Source: Paractinoplanes bogorensis (GTDB lineage Bacteria; Actinomycetota; Actinomycetes; Mycobacteriales; Micromonosporaceae). Taken from it: a stretch of DNA of 64,000 bases. The stretch spans positions 372,001 through 436,000 of the forward strand of contig NZ_JAHKKG010000010.1 in the NCBI RefSeq assembly GCF_018829635.1, written 5' to 3'. Below the pieces are notes generated by a model. The model had not been told where the DNA came from and ran no database searches. It saw only the letters and a list, made by a program, of their open reading frames with translations. The position numbers and the translations under genes were made by a program. Position 1 is the first letter of the stretch, and each line of letters opens with the position of its first letter. Shown here piece by piece: positions 43,093-54,063 of this stretch.

Positions 43093-43608
43093 CTACGTGG
43101 TGGGTCGGCGCGGCTCCGAGCCGGCCAGGCGCTCGCGCACCCACGGCACGAGGCCGCCCGCCGCGACCAGCTCGGCGATGAACGGCGGCGCCGGCGGGAT
43201 CGTCCACTCGGTGCCCTCACTGGCGAGGCGGCCCCGGGCCAGGTCGACCGTGACCGAAGCCCCGTCGCGCAGGGCCCGCGCCGCCGAAGGGTGCTCGATC
43301 ACCGGCAGGCCCAGGTTGACGCAGTTGCGGAAGAAGATGCGCGCGAAGCTCTCCGCGATCACCGCCTGCACGCCCCGGCCGCGCAGGGCGAGCTGTGCGT
43401 GTTCGCGCGACGAGCCCAGGCCGAGGTTGCGCCCGGCGACCAGGATCGTCCCGGGCCCGATGCGTGCCGTCACCGCCGGGTCGTAGGCCTCGAGCAGGTG
43501 CGGGGCCAGCAGCTCGGGGTCGGTCACGTTGAGGTAGGCGCCCGGCACCATCATGTCGGTGTCGACGTCGTCGCCGATGCGGACCACGCCGCCGGTCATG
43601 GCCTTCAT
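43093..43608 (-). CDS. LeuD/aconitase-type dehydratase small subunit
   Basis: A 171-residue swivelling-domain subunit of the 3-isopropylmalate dehydratase family. Seen are DDVDTDMMVPGAYL, the substrate loop GLGSSREHAQLAL and FARIFFRNCVNLGLP. With the adjacent large subunit it would form a (de)hydratase for a dicarboxylic acid, such as maleate, citraconate or a substituted maleate. It is the last gene of the reverse operon 48661-43093 and overlaps the large-subunit gene by 4 nt. The catabolic context argues against leucine biosynthesis. Confidence 0.87.
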   Translation of the reverse strand: MKAMTGGVVRIGDDVDTDMMVPGAYLNVTDPELLAPHLLEAYDPAVTARIGPGTILVAGRNLGLGSSREHAQLALRGRGVQAVIAESFARIFFRNCVNLGLPVIEHPSAARALRDGASVTVDLARGRLASEGTEWTIPPAPPFIAELVAAGGLVPWVRERLAGSEPRRPTT

Positions 43609-44879
43609 ACGAGCACCGCCGGGTCGGTCAGTTCGCCGGTGACGGCGGCCGCGCCGGCCACCCACGCGTTGGCCAGGTAGACGCGCGAGCCGGGGTGGCC
43701 CATACGCCCGACGAAGTTGCGGTTGGTGGTGGCCACCGCGACCTCCCCGTCGTCCAGGATGCCGGTGTGGCCGCCGAAGCAGGCGCCGCACGTGGGTGGG
43801 GAAAGCATCGCCCCGGCGTCGAGCAGGGTCGCCACCACGCCCTCGGCCAGAGCCTGCCGATACGTGCGCTGGGTGGCCGGCACCACCACGAGCCGGGTGC
43901 CCTTGGCCACCGTGCGGCCGCGCATCACCGTGGCCAGGGCCCGCAGGTCGCTGATCGTGCCGTTGGCGCAGTTGCCGACGTAGACCTGATGAACTCGTAC
44001 GCCCGAGCCGACCTCGTCGACTGTGCGCACGTTTCCGGGGCTCCACGGCGCGGCGATCAGCGGCGGCATGTCCGACACGTCGATGGTGACCTCCCGTTCG
44101 TACGCGGCGTCCGGGTCGGCGGCCACCGCGTCCGGCCGGTGCCCGAGGCGGGGTTCCAGCCAGTCGAGCGTCACGTCGTCGGCGGCCACCATGCCGGTCT
44201 TGGCGCCCGCCTCCACGGCCATGTTGCACAGGGCCATCCGATCGTCGACCGAGGTGCGCGTGAGCGCCTCGCCGGCGTATTCGACCGAGGCGTACGTCGA
44301 ACCGCTCACCCCGCCGTGCCGCAGCAGCGCCAGCGCGAGGTCCTTGCCGGTCACGAAGCGCCCAGGTGTGCCGGCGAAGGTGACCCGGTGCGCCTCGGGC
44401 ACCCGGATCCACAGCTGCCCGAGCGCGAGCACGGCGGCCACGTCGGTCGACCCGACGCCGGTGCCGAAGGCGCCCAGTGCCCCGGCCGTGCAGGTGTGCG
44501 AGTCACCGCCGACGACGACCCGGCCCGGCAGCACCCGGCCCTGCTCGGCCAGCAGCGCGTGCTCGATCCCGGAGTCCACGGTGGCCCCGGTCTCCCAGTA
44601 GTCCGCGATGCCCTGGGCGTCGGCGAACTCGCGCAGCAGCCGCACCTGGTGGGCGCTGCGGATGTCCTTGGCCGGCCAGAAGTGGTCGGCCACGCAGGCC
44701 ACCCGGGCCGGGTCGAACACCCGCTCGGCGCCCATCCGCGCGAACTCCTTGAGCGCCACCGCCCCTGATACGTCGTTCAACATCAGCAGATCAACGTCCA
44801 GCAGCCCGTACGCCCCGGGCGTCACGTCCCCGACGCCGTGCGCCCGCAGCACCTTGGCGGTGAGGGTCTGCCCGGTCAT
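43605..44879 (-). CDS. LeuC/aconitase-type dehydratase large subunit
   Basis: A 424-residue iron-sulfur hydro-lyase. The [4Fe-4S] ligands are Cys304 (GNCANGT), Cys364 and Cys367 (PPTCGACFGG). The segment GGDSHTCTAGALGAFGTGVGSTD (124-146) is characteristic. Length and architecture fit archaeal-type LeuC, homoaconitase or dimethylmaleate hydratase. The gene overlaps both neighbours by 4 nt; the upstream neighbour encodes an isocitrate-lyase-type C-C lyase, so hydration followed by retro-aldol cleavage is likely. Confidence 0.88.
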   Translation of the reverse strand: MTGQTLTAKVLRAHGVGDVTPGAYGLLDVDLLMLNDVSGAVALKEFARMGAERVFDPARVACVADHFWPAKDIRSAHQVRLLREFADAQGIADYWETGATVDSGIEHALLAEQGRVLPGRVVVGGDSHTCTAGALGAFGTGVGSTDVAAVLALGQLWIRVPEAHRVTFAGTPGRFVTGKDLALALLRHGGVSGSTYASVEYAGEALTRTSVDDRMALCNMAVEAGAKTGMVAADDVTLDWLEPRLGHRPDAVAADPDAAYEREVTIDVSDMPPLIAAPWSPGNVRTVDEVGSGVRVHQVYVGNCANGTISDLRALATVMRGRTVAKGTRLVVVPATQRTYRQALAEGVVATLLDAGAMLSPPTCGACFGGHTGILDDGEVAVATTNRNFVGRMGHPGSRVYLANAWVAGAAAVTGELTDPAVLV

Positions 44880-45727
44880 CCGGCGACCTTGTCCTCGAAG
44901 GCCGCGAGCTCACCCAGGCCGACCACGTCGTTGAGGTCGTCGAGCGACATCACCACATGCGCGGCCCCGAGAGTGTCGCCCGTACGGCGCAGCCCGCGGA
45001 GCACCTCGAGCGCGGCCGCCGCCCCGGCCCGGATCGCCGCGGTGGGATAGATGACGACGCTGTAGCCCATCTCCCCCAGCGTCGCGGCGGGCAGGATCGG
45101 CGTCAGCCCGCTCTCGGACATGTTGACCATCAGCGGGCCACCCGCGGCGAGCTCACCGATGACGCGCAGCTCGTCCTCGCTCTGCGGCGCGTCGACGAAG
45201 CAGACGTCGGCGCCGGCCGCGCGGAAGAGGGCGACCCGGCGCAGCGCCTCGTCGAGGCCGTGGGTGGCCCGGGCGTCGGTGCGGGCGATGATCGCGGTGC
45301 CCGGGTCGCGGCGGCCGGCCACGGCGGCGGCGATCCGGCGTACGGCCTCGTCGGTCCCGACCACCCGCTTTCCCGCCATGTGCCCGCACTTCTTGGGCCA
45401 GTGCTGGTCCTCGATCTGCACGGCGGCGGCCCCGGCCAGTTCGAGGCGGCGCACGGTGTCACGCACATTGACGACGTCGCCGTAGCCGGTGTCGGCGTCC
45501 ACGATCAGCGGCAGGTCGGTGACCGCGCGGATGGCGGCCACGCTCGCGGCGTTCTCGGCGGCGTCGTAGATGCCGATGTCGGGGCGGCCGTGCATGGCGG
45601 CCGAGACGGCGTACCCGCTGACGTAGATCGCCTCGAAGCCGGCCTTCTCGATCAGCCGGGCCTCGAGCGGGCTGCCGGCGCCGGCCACCACGTCGATGCC
45701 GGGGCGGGTGAACAGGTCGAGGGTCAC
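44876..45727 (-). CDS. Isocitrate lyase/PEP mutase-family C-C lyase
   Basis: A 283-residue member of the isocitrate lyase/phosphoenolpyruvate mutase superfamily. The gating-loop motif KKCGH with Cys114 marks lyases (methylisocitrate, dimethylmalate) rather than mutases. The metal site is DADTGYG (77-83) with Glu106-Asp107. It would split a 2-hydroxy diacid to pyruvate, glyoxylate or succinate plus a second fragment. The closest known arrangement, aconitase-type hydratase plus this lyase, is the dimethylmaleate branch of nicotinate breakdown, but the actual substrate is not shown. Confidence 0.88.
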   Translation of the reverse strand: MTLDLFTRPGIDVVAGAGSPLEARLIEKAGFEAIYVSGYAVSAAMHGRPDIGIYDAAENAASVAAIRAVTDLPLIVDADTGYGDVVNVRDTVRRLELAGAAAVQIEDQHWPKKCGHMAGKRVVGTDEAVRRIAAAVAGRRDPGTAIIARTDARATHGLDEALRRVALFRAAGADVCFVDAPQSEDELRVIGELAAGGPLMVNMSESGLTPILPAATLGEMGYSVVIYPTAAIRAGAAAALEVLRGLRRTGDTLGAAHVVMSLDDLNDVVGLGELAAFEDKVAG

Positions 45728-46806
45728 TGGTCCTCCAGGTTGATCAGGGCGCGGGCCACTTCACCGGCCCGCAGGGCGTCGAACGCGTCGTTGATCCCGG
45801 CCAGCGGGTACACGCGGGAGACCAGCCGGTCGACCGGGAGCAGCCCGGCCCGGTACAGGCCGATCAGGCGCGGGATGTCACGGGCGGGCACGGCCGAACC
45901 GAGGTAGGAGCCGCGCAGCGTGCGTTCCTCGGCCACCAGTGAGACGGCCGGGATGCTCAGCTGCCGGTCGGGGTGGGGCAGGCCGACGGTCACCGTGGTG
46001 CCGCCGCGGGCGGTCATCGCGTACGCCTGGGCCAGCACCCGCTCGTTCCCGGCACATTCGATGACGGTCTCGTAGCGCTCACCGGAATCCACGTCGGCCC
46101 GGCGCGTGTGGTGGGCCCCCAGGGAGCGGGCCAGTTCGAGCTTGTCCTCGCGGACGTCCACCGCCAGCACCGGGTACGCCCCGGCCGCCACCGCCGCCAG
46201 CAGGGCACTGAGCCCGACCCCGCCCAGCCCGAGCACCGCCACCGAGCTCCCCGGCCGCACCGGGGCCGCGTTGAGCACCGCCCCCGCACCGGTGAGCACG
46301 CCGCAACCGAACAGCACGGCCACGTCGAGCGGCAGGTCCTTGTCCACCTGGACCAGCGACTCGCGCGACACCACGGTCTGCCGGGCGAACGCCGACACGC
46401 CCAGGTGCTGGTGCACCTCGGAGCCGTCGGCCCGGCGGAACGGGCGGGCACCGCGCAGCAGCGTGCCCGCGGTGTTGGCGGCTGCCCCCGGCTCGCACAG
46501 TGCGGGACGGCCGTTCACACACGGCGGGCAGGCACCACAGGCCGGCACGAATGTGCAGATCACGTGGTCGCCCGGCGCCAGGTCGGTGACCCCGGGTCCG
46601 ATCTCGGCGACCACGCCGCTGGCCTCGTGGCCCAGTGCCATCGGGACCGGGCGGGGCCGGACACCGTCGATGACCGACAGGTCGGAGTGGCAGACCCCGG
46701 CGTACGCGAGGTCGAGCCGGACCTCGCCGCGGCCCGGCGCGGCCAGGGTCAGCTCCTCGACCACGAGCGGGCTGCCGATCGCGGGCAGCACTGCTGCTTG
46801 CACCAT
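45724..46806 (-). CDS. Zinc-dependent alcohol dehydrogenase (MDR)
   Basis: A 360-residue class III-like medium-chain dehydrogenase. Catalytic zinc ligands Cys39 (GVCHSD), His60 (GHEASG) and a Cys near 168 (FGCGVLTGAG), and structural zinc Cys90, 93, 96 and 104, are present. The Rossmann motif is GLGGVG (about 194-199). The ATG at 46806 has a perfect AAGGAG 8 nt upstream; the longer frame upstream is not real. It probably oxidises an alcohol intermediate to an aldehyde. It overlaps the lyase gene by 4 nt. Confidence 0.9.
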   Translation of the reverse strand: MVQAAVLPAIGSPLVVEELTLAAPGRGEVRLDLAYAGVCHSDLSVIDGVRPRPVPMALGHEASGVVAEIGPGVTDLAPGDHVICTFVPACGACPPCVNGRPALCEPGAAANTAGTLLRGARPFRRADGSEVHQHLGVSAFARQTVVSRESLVQVDKDLPLDVAVLFGCGVLTGAGAVLNAAPVRPGSSVAVLGLGGVGLSALLAAVAAGAYPVLAVDVREDKLELARSLGAHHTRRADVDSGERYETVIECAGNERVLAQAYAMTARGGTTVTVGLPHPDRQLSIPAVSLVAEERTLRGSYLGSAVPARDIPRLIGLYRAGLLPVDRLVSRVYPLAGINDAFDALRAGEVARALINLEDQ

Positions 46807-46817
46807 CGGACGTCTCC

Positions 46818-47438
46818 TTAGGAAAGCATGGACCGAGCCGTGGCCTGGTCGACCACGTCGGCGTACTTGGCCTGCAGGTCGCGCAGCGACGCCTCGTGGG
46901 CGTCGGTGGCCCGGTCGGCCACCCCGTCGCGGGCGACGACCACGCTGTAGCCGTGCTGCAGCGCGTCGACCGCGGTGGCCCGCACACAGCCCGAGGTGGA
47001 GGCGCCGGTGATGACGACGCTGTCGCAGCGTTCGGCGGTCAGCAGCGCGGCCAGGGTGGTGCCGGCGAACGCCGACGCGAACAGCTTGCTCAGCACGGCC
47101 TCGCCCGGCCGGGGCGCGATCCGCGGGTCGATCTCGGTGAGGCGGGACCCGGGCCGCAGAAGCAACAGGTTGGGCGACTTGGCGATGAACGCGTGGGCCG
47201 TGCGCTCGCCCGCTTCGTCGTACGCGATGGTCGTGTAGACCACCGGGCGTCCGGCCGTCCGCGCGGCGTCCAGCAGTTCGGCCACCGCCTCGACGGCCGG
47301 GCCGGTCGCGCACGACAGCGGCGACGCCGGGTCGGTGAAGCCGAGGTTGAGGTCGACCACGATCAGGGCCGGCCGCTCCCCCGGGCGCTGGGCCCCGCCG
47401 AACGACCCGCGCCGGTACGCCTCGTCCGCACTCGTCAT
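46818..47438 (-). CDS. Isochorismatase-family amidohydrolase
   Basis: A 206-residue cysteine hydrolase. The triad Asp29 (VVDLNLGF), Lys118 (LSKLFASAF) and Cys151 (STSGCVRATAVDA) is intact. The STSGCVRAT element is that of N-carbamoylsarcosine amidase and related amidases, including maleamate amidohydrolase. It therefore probably releases ammonia from an amide formed after ring opening. It overlaps the monooxygenase stop by 4 nt and lies 11 nt before the alcohol dehydrogenase gene. Confidence 0.88.
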   Translation of the reverse strand: MTSADEAYRRGSFGGAQRPGERPALIVVDLNLGFTDPASPLSCATGPAVEAVAELLDAARTAGRPVVYTTIAYDEAGERTAHAFIAKSPNLLLLRPGSRLTEIDPRIAPRPGEAVLSKLFASAFAGTTLAALLTAERCDSVVITGASTSGCVRATAVDALQHGYSVVVARDGVADRATDAHEASLRDLQAKYADVVDQATARSMLS

Positions 47439-48661
47439 GTCGCGGGCACGGGTCGCGCCGGCGCGAGCATGGCCGCCTCCAGCAGGTAGTCGCGGGCCCG
47501 CACCGGGTCGGCCGCGATGGCGCGCAGGCGCTCGTGCTGCTCGGCCCGGACGGCCGGATCGCGCTCCTGCATGGTCTGCCAGTTGCGGTGGGTCGCCTTC
47601 TGCACGTATTCCAGCGCGACCGTGCGCCGGGTCTCGGCGAACTCGTCGAGGGCCTCGGACGCACCTCCGAACGTCGCCTCCAGCGCCTTCACCGCGGCGA
47701 CGGCGTCGTGGATGCCGCTGTTCATGCCCATGCCGCCGAGCGGGTTGTTGATGTGCGCGGCGTCGCCGACGAGCAGCACCCGCCGGTCCCGGAAGGTCGC
47801 GGCCACCCGCTGGTGCACGTTGTAGAGCGTGGTGTGGGTGACGTCGTAGCCGGGCGGGTACTCGGCCACGCCCTGCAGGCGCCGGGCGATCTCGGCCGGG
47901 TCCTGCACGCGGTCGAGATCGGCGCCGTCCTCGATCGGGAACAGCACCCGCCAGTGCCGGGGGGTGCGCAGCAGCACGAGCCACTCGTCGGGGTCGGACA
48001 CGTAGTTGACGTAGGCCAGATCGTCGAGCAGCTCGGCCAGGTCGGTGGTGGTGCTGGCGACCAGGAACCGCTCGGGATACGTGATGCCGTCGAAGCCGAT
48101 GTCCAGGTCACGGCGGGCGATGCTGTTGCTGCCGTCGGCCGCGACCACCCACTGCGCGGTCAGGGTGCCGGTCGGCAGGGTCAGCTCGACCCCGGACGCG
48201 TCCTGGCGCACCGCGGTCACCTCGGCCCCGCTCACCACCCGGACGTGCGGGAACTCGCCCAGTCTCCGGCGCACGATGCGCACCAGGTTGCTCTGCTCGC
48301 TCTGCAACCGGAACGGATAACGCGTGTCCCCGGCCAGCAGGGCGAGGTCGAAGCCGGCCACCACCCCGTCCCGCCGGTCCCGGTGCTGATAGGTGGGGGC
48401 GCGCAGGCCGGTGCCGAGCAGTTCGTCGGTGACGCCGAGCTCGTCCAGCATCTCCAGCGTCGGCGGGTGGAACGTCGAGGCGCGCGACTCGAGCGGGTTC
48501 GCGTACTGCTCGTGGTCGCTCTCCAGGGCGATGACGGTGATCCCGCGGACGGCCAGGGCGAGCGCGGCGACCGAACCGACCGGACCGAGGCCCAGCACGA
48601 CGACGGTGTCCGGGCCGGCCTGGGACGGGAGAGCGGAGATGTGATCGGAAGTGGAGCTCAT
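47435..48661 (-). CDS. FAD-dependent aromatic-ring monooxygenase
   Basis: A 408-residue class A flavoprotein hydroxylase. FAD motifs are GLGPVG (24-29), the DG motif in AADGSNSIARRDLDI (about 178) and the GD motif with Asp300 (LVGDAAHINNPLGGMGMN). Such enzymes hydroxylate phenols or pyridinols, and some then open the ring (as MHPCO in vitamin B6 breakdown). It is the first gene of the reverse operon and starts 3 nt after GGTGAGG. Substrate unknown; the amidohydrolase next to it favours an N-containing ring. Confidence 0.9.
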   Translation of the reverse strand: MSSTSDHISALPSQAGPDTVVVLGLGPVGSVAALALAVRGITVIALESDHEQYANPLESRASTFHPPTLEMLDELGVTDELLGTGLRAPTYQHRDRRDGVVAGFDLALLAGDTRYPFRLQSEQSNLVRIVRRRLGEFPHVRVVSGAEVTAVRQDASGVELTLPTGTLTAQWVVAADGSNSIARRDLDIGFDGITYPERFLVASTTTDLAELLDDLAYVNYVSDPDEWLVLLRTPRHWRVLFPIEDGADLDRVQDPAEIARRLQGVAEYPPGYDVTHTTLYNVHQRVAATFRDRRVLLVGDAAHINNPLGGMGMNSGIHDAVAAVKALEATFGGASEALDEFAETRRTVALEYVQKATHRNWQTMQERDPAVRAEQHERLRAIAADPVRARDYLLEAAMLAPARPVPAT

Positions 48662-48671
48662 ACCTCACCAA

Positions 48672-48688
48672 TTCTCGTGAGATGAGAA
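48672..48688. promoter_or_regulatory. Inverted repeat before the monooxygenase operon
   Basis: TTCTC-N7-GAGAA lies 10-27 nt upstream of the monooxygenase start, where a bound regulator would block transcription or translation start. Short arms make this a modest prediction. Confidence 0.35.
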
Positions 48689-48781
48689 AGTTTCTATTCA
48701 GATGCGGGAAACCATAGGCACGCCCCGGCGCGGCCGTCAATCGGCCGGATTCCCGGAAAGTGGCCCACGAGCTGGCGATAC

Positions 48782-48820
48782 GGTTCCGTTACCGGCGGAC
48801 ACGAGGTCGTAACGGCAACC
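48782..48820. promoter_or_regulatory. Long inverted repeat, candidate IclR operator
   Basis: The arms GGTTCCGTTAC and GTAACGG(C)AACC pair over 11 positions with one bulged C, separated by 16 nt. The repeat ends 2 nt before the -35 box at 48823, as expected for an activator or repressor site. Confidence 0.55.
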
Positions 48821-48822
48821 TC

Positions 48823-48851
48823 TTGACCAGCTTCTCGCGGCATGGTTATGG
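48823..48851 (+). promoter_or_regulatory. Sigma-70-like promoter for the importer operon
   Basis: TTGACC (48823-48828) and TTATGG (48846-48851) are separated by exactly 17 bp. It faces the binding-protein gene at 48976 and gives a leader of about 118 nt. Confidence 0.5.
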
Positions 48852-48975
48852 TCCGTGCCACACCGCAGTTCTCACTTTGCGGCAGGCCGCTCCTCACAAA
48901 TTGAGATTTCCCGGCGTCGCTCCACACGCCGCCCGATCTTCCTTCCCGGTTTCTGCTCACCCCTTGGGAGAACCC

Positions 48976-50040
48976 ATGAGCCGTACCCGAAAACTTCGAC
49001 TGGTCGCCGCGGCGCTGGTGGCCCCCCTGCTGCTGACCGCCTGCACCCGGGCCGCCGAGCCCGCCGCCCCGGCCGCGGCCGAGCAGCCGGTGGTCACCAA
49101 CAAGATCAAGGCCCCGGCCAAGACCCTGGGCATCTGGCAGTCCCAGGGCGACGGCGAGGGCCAGGTCGAGACCCTCGCGGGCATCAAGGCCGCGGCCGAC
49201 GCGCTCGGCTGGAAGGTGGTCGTCACCGACTCCAACGGCGACCAGCAGGCCATGCAGAGCACGATGCAGTCGCTGATCTCGCAGAAGGTCGACGCGATCC
49301 TCACCGTGTTCGTGGCCAGCGGCCTGATCGCCGCGCAGCTGGCCCAGGCCAAGGCAGCCGGCATCCCGGTGCTCAGCGTCGGCTACCAGGGCACCCCGAA
49401 CCCCAACATCACCGCCGAGTACGCCCCCGACCAGGCCGAGGAGGCCAAGCTCCTGCTCGAGCGGATGGGTAAGGACCTGGGCGACAAGGCCAAGATCGCC
49501 CCGATCGCTGTGCAGGGCTACTACGGCATCGACCAGGTGATGGCCGCCCTCGAGGCGCAGAAGGGCCAGTACGGCTTCAACGTGCTGCAGACCGCCAACG
49601 CGCCGGTGGCCGACATCTTCAACGGCCAGACCAAGGCGGCATCCAGCTTCCTCAACGCCAACCCCGACCTGAGCGCCTTCTACGCCGCCCTCGACATCGG
49701 CCCGCAGGCGATCGCCCCCGCGCTCAAGCAGACCGGCCGCGAGGTGCCGATCTACAGCTTCGGCGCGATCAGCTCGGCCCTCGACGCGGTCCGCAGCGGC
49801 CAGGCCATCGTCGCCACCTCGGACGGCACCGCCAAGGCCGGCTTCCTGGCCATCGACGCGCTGCTGGCGCTGTGGGTCAGCAACACCCCGATCCCGACCG
49901 AGATCCCGGCCGACCAGGCCCTGACCTACCAGATCATCGACAAGACCAACGCGCCGGCCAAGGGCGCCGCCGTCTACCTGCTGACCGAGATCAGCAAGCC
50001 GTTCTTCGACAGCTGGACCACCAAGTACGGCGCGGCCTGA
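48976..50040 (+). CDS. RbsB-type ABC transporter substrate-binding lipoprotein
   Basis: A 354-residue solute-binding protein with a lipoprotein signal (lipobox Cys23, LLLTAC). The fold shows IWQSQGDGEGQVETLAGIKAAADALGW and SLISQKVDAILTVFVASG, typical of the periplasmic-binding family type 1 that serves CUT2 importers. GGGAG precedes the ATG. It is the first gene of the ten-gene forward operon and delivers the still unknown substrate; despite the RbsB relation, the neighbouring enzymes do not suggest ribose. Confidence 0.9.
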   Translation: MSRTRKLRLVAAALVAPLLLTACTRAAEPAAPAAAEQPVVTNKIKAPAKTLGIWQSQGDGEGQVETLAGIKAAADALGWKVVVTDSNGDQQAMQSTMQSLISQKVDAILTVFVASGLIAAQLAQAKAAGIPVLSVGYQGTPNPNITAEYAPDQAEEAKLLLERMGKDLGDKAKIAPIAVQGYYGIDQVMAALEAQKGQYGFNVLQTANAPVADIFNGQTKAASSFLNANPDLSAFYAALDIGPQAIAPALKQTGREVPIYSFGAISSALDAVRSGQAIVATSDGTAKAGFLAIDALLALWVSNTPIPTEIPADQALTYQIIDKTNAPAKGAAVYLLTEISKPFFDSWTTKYGAA

Positions 50041-50069
50041 GACCCGCGCAGGAAGAAGGAGCACCAGCG

Positions 50070-51070
50070 ATGACAGTGGACAGCGACGCGCGTCCGGAGG
50101 CCCCGCCCCGCGCGAAGGATTCCACGGGCACCCGGCTCTGGAACGGGCCGTCGTGGGAGCGGTGGATCCTGCCCGGCGTGTTCGTCCTGACCGTCGCGTT
50201 CTTCACGATCGCCCGGCCCGGCGCGTTCTTCACGGTGAGCAACGGCCGCTCCCTGCTGCAGCAGAACGCACCACTGCTCATCGTGCTCGGCGGGCTGTGC
50301 GTGGTGCTGGCGATGCGGGAGTTCGACCTGTCGTTCGCCTCCATCGCCGGCGCCAGCGGCGCGCTGACCGTCCAGGCGCTGGTGCTGTTCAACGCCACGG
50401 TCTGGTCGGCGGTCTTCTACGGCGTCGCGCTCGGCCTGCTGCTCGGCGCGGTCAACGGCGTACTGGTCGGCTATCTGCGGGTGCCGTCGTTCATCGGCAC
50501 CCTGGCCACCGGCTCGATCATCCAGGGCGTGATGCAGGCGATCGCCTACCAGACCGTGTTCGAGGGCATCCCGGACGAGTACCTCGACCTCACACTGACC
50601 CGCTTCCTCGGCGTGCCGGTCAACCTGATCGTCATCGGCCTGGTGCTGCTGGTCATCGGGGCGGTGCTGCGCTACTCGGTGTTCGGCCGGCAGGCGGCGG
50701 CGATCGGCGACAACCCGGACGCGGCCCGTATCGCCGGGGTCAACGTGCGGCTGTCCAAGCTGATCGGCTTCACCATCAGCGGCGCCTGCGCCGGCGTGGC
50801 CGGGGTGCTGCTCACCTCGACCGCGGGCCAGTACTACCCCGACCCGGGGGCGGCGCTGCTGCTGGCCGCCTACGCCGCCGCCTACCTGAGCCTGTCGCTG
50901 GGCCGGGGCTGGCGCTTCAACGTGGGCGGGGCGCTGCTCGGCGCGGTCTTCCTGGCCTGCGTCACCACCGGCGTGACGATGATGAACTACCCGAGCTGGC
51001 TCAGCCAGTTCCTGCAGGGCCTGGTGCTGCTGACCGCGGTGTTCCTGCTGACCCGGCGCCAGGTGGCCCG

Positions 51071-51074
<4 letters not shown>
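50070..51074 (+). CDS. RbsC-type ABC transporter permease
   Basis: A 334-residue permease with a 30-residue hydrophilic N-terminus and eight to nine helices. The family signature is present as MREFDLSFASIAGASGAL. AAGGAG lies 7 nt before the ATG. The C-terminus overlaps the ATPase gene by 4 nt. Confidence 0.9.
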
Positions 51075-52581
<1,507 letters not shown>

Positions 52582-52585
<4 letters not shown>

Positions 52586-54063
52586 CCACGTACTCCCGCC
52601 TCTACCACTGGATCGACGGCAAGCAGGTCGCGCCGGCGTCCGACGGTGTCATCGATCTGATCAACCCGACCACCGAGCAGCTGCTGGGCCGGGTGCCGGC
52701 GGGCACGGCCGAGGACGTCGACCGGGCCGTCCGGGTCGCCGTCGCCGCCTTCCCGGCCTGGTCGGCCACCACCCCGGCCGACCGGGCGGCCGTCCTGGCC
52801 CGCGCCGTCGAGGGCATGGAACGGCAGGGCAAGGCCCTGGCCGAGACGATCACGGCCGAGGTCGGCGCGCCCGACAAGATCTCGCTCAGCGCGCAGGTCG
52901 GCTTCCCGCTCAACGTGCTCAAGTCGCACGTCGACATCCTGCGCACCTTCACCTGGGACGACCACATCGCCAACTCGCTGATCCTCAAGGAGGCGGTCGG
53001 CGTCGTCGGCGCGATCAGCCCCTGGAACTTCCCGATCCAGCTGGTCATGGCCAAGCTGGCCCCGGCCCTGGCCGCGGGCTGCACGATCGTGCTCAAGCCG
53101 AGCGAGTACACGCCGCTGACCGCGTACATGCTGGCCGAGATCTTCCAGGAGGCCGGCCTGCCCGACGGCGTGTTCAACATCGTCTGCGGTACGGGCCCGG
53201 TGGTGGGCGAGGCCATCTCGCGGCACCCGCTGGTCAACATGGTGTCGATGACCGGTTCGACCCGGGCCGGCCGGCAGGTGTTCGCGGCGGCCAGCGAGAC
53301 GGTCAAGCGCATGCACCTCGAGCTCGGTGGCAAGAGTGCCAGCCTGATCCTGCCCGACGCCGACTTCGAGAAGGCCGTGCGGACCACGGTCGATCAGGCC
53401 TACTTCAACTCCGGGCAGGCCTGCCTGGCCTGGAGCCGGATGCTCGTCCCGGACGACCGCATGTCCGAGGCGGCCGAGATCGCGGCCGACCAGGCTGCTC
53501 AGTACCGCAGCGGCGACCCGGCGTCGAGCGACACCGACCTGGGCCCGCAGCAGAACAGGGCCTGCTTCGACCGGGTGCAGGAGTACATCGGCGGCGCGAT
53601 CGACTCGGACGCGAAGCTGGTGGCCGGTGGCCTGGGCCGCCCCGACGGCATCGACCGGGGATGGTTCGTCAAGCCGACCGTGTTCGCCGGGGTCAAGCCG
53701 GGCGACCGGATCGCCCAGGAGGAGGTGTTCGGCCCGGTCATGTCGATCCTCGGCTACGACACCCCGGACGAGGGCGTGGCCATCGCCAACGACTCCATCT
53801 TCGGCCTGCACGGCGCGGTGTGGGCGGCCGACGAGCAGGCCGCCCTGCCCTACGTGAAGCAGCTGCGCACCGGCCGGATCGACGTCAACGGGGCCAAGAC
53901 CAACCTGGTGTCGCCGTTCGGCGGGTACAAGCAGTCCGGCTTCGGCCGCGAGCTGGGCGTCTACGGCTTCGAGGCCTACCTCGAGATCAAGTCGGTGCAG
54001 CTGGCCGGCGACGACACCGGCGGCCTCGAGGCCGGCATCCGGGTGCGGGAGGAGCAGGGGTGA
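52582..54063 (+). CDS. Aldehyde dehydrogenase 1
   Basis: A 493-residue NAD(P)-dependent aldehyde dehydrogenase. Catalytic Cys281 (NSGQACLAWSR), the general base Glu in LELGGKSA (about 247) and the oxyanion Asn in SPWNFP (about 150) are present. The ATG at 52582 overlaps the ATPase stop and follows GGAAGG. It would convert an aldehyde from the pathway to an acid; a second, distant aldehyde dehydrogenase lies in the same operon at 56973, so two aldehydes or two steps are likely. Confidence 0.92.

Larger units (their letters stand above)
48662..48975. promoter_or_regulatory. 314-bp divergent regulatory region
   Basis: This gene-free stretch separates the monooxygenase operon from the importer operon. 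It holds an inverted repeat near the left start (48672-48688), a longer inverted repeat at 48782-48820, and a good sigma-70-like promoter at 48823-48851 facing right. The last 120 bp would be an untranslated leader with no recognised riboswitch. The IclR protein encoded at 56191 is the best candidate regulator. Confidence 0.65.

Noticed and set aside
43093..44879. Leucine biosynthesis leuCD
   Set aside because: The pair is coupled to a C-C lyase and a monooxygenase operon, not to leuA or leuB; the family also contains catabolic hydratases.
48852..48975. Riboswitch in the leader of the importer operon
   Set aside because: I looked for known conserved cores and a terminator or anti-terminator pair and found none.
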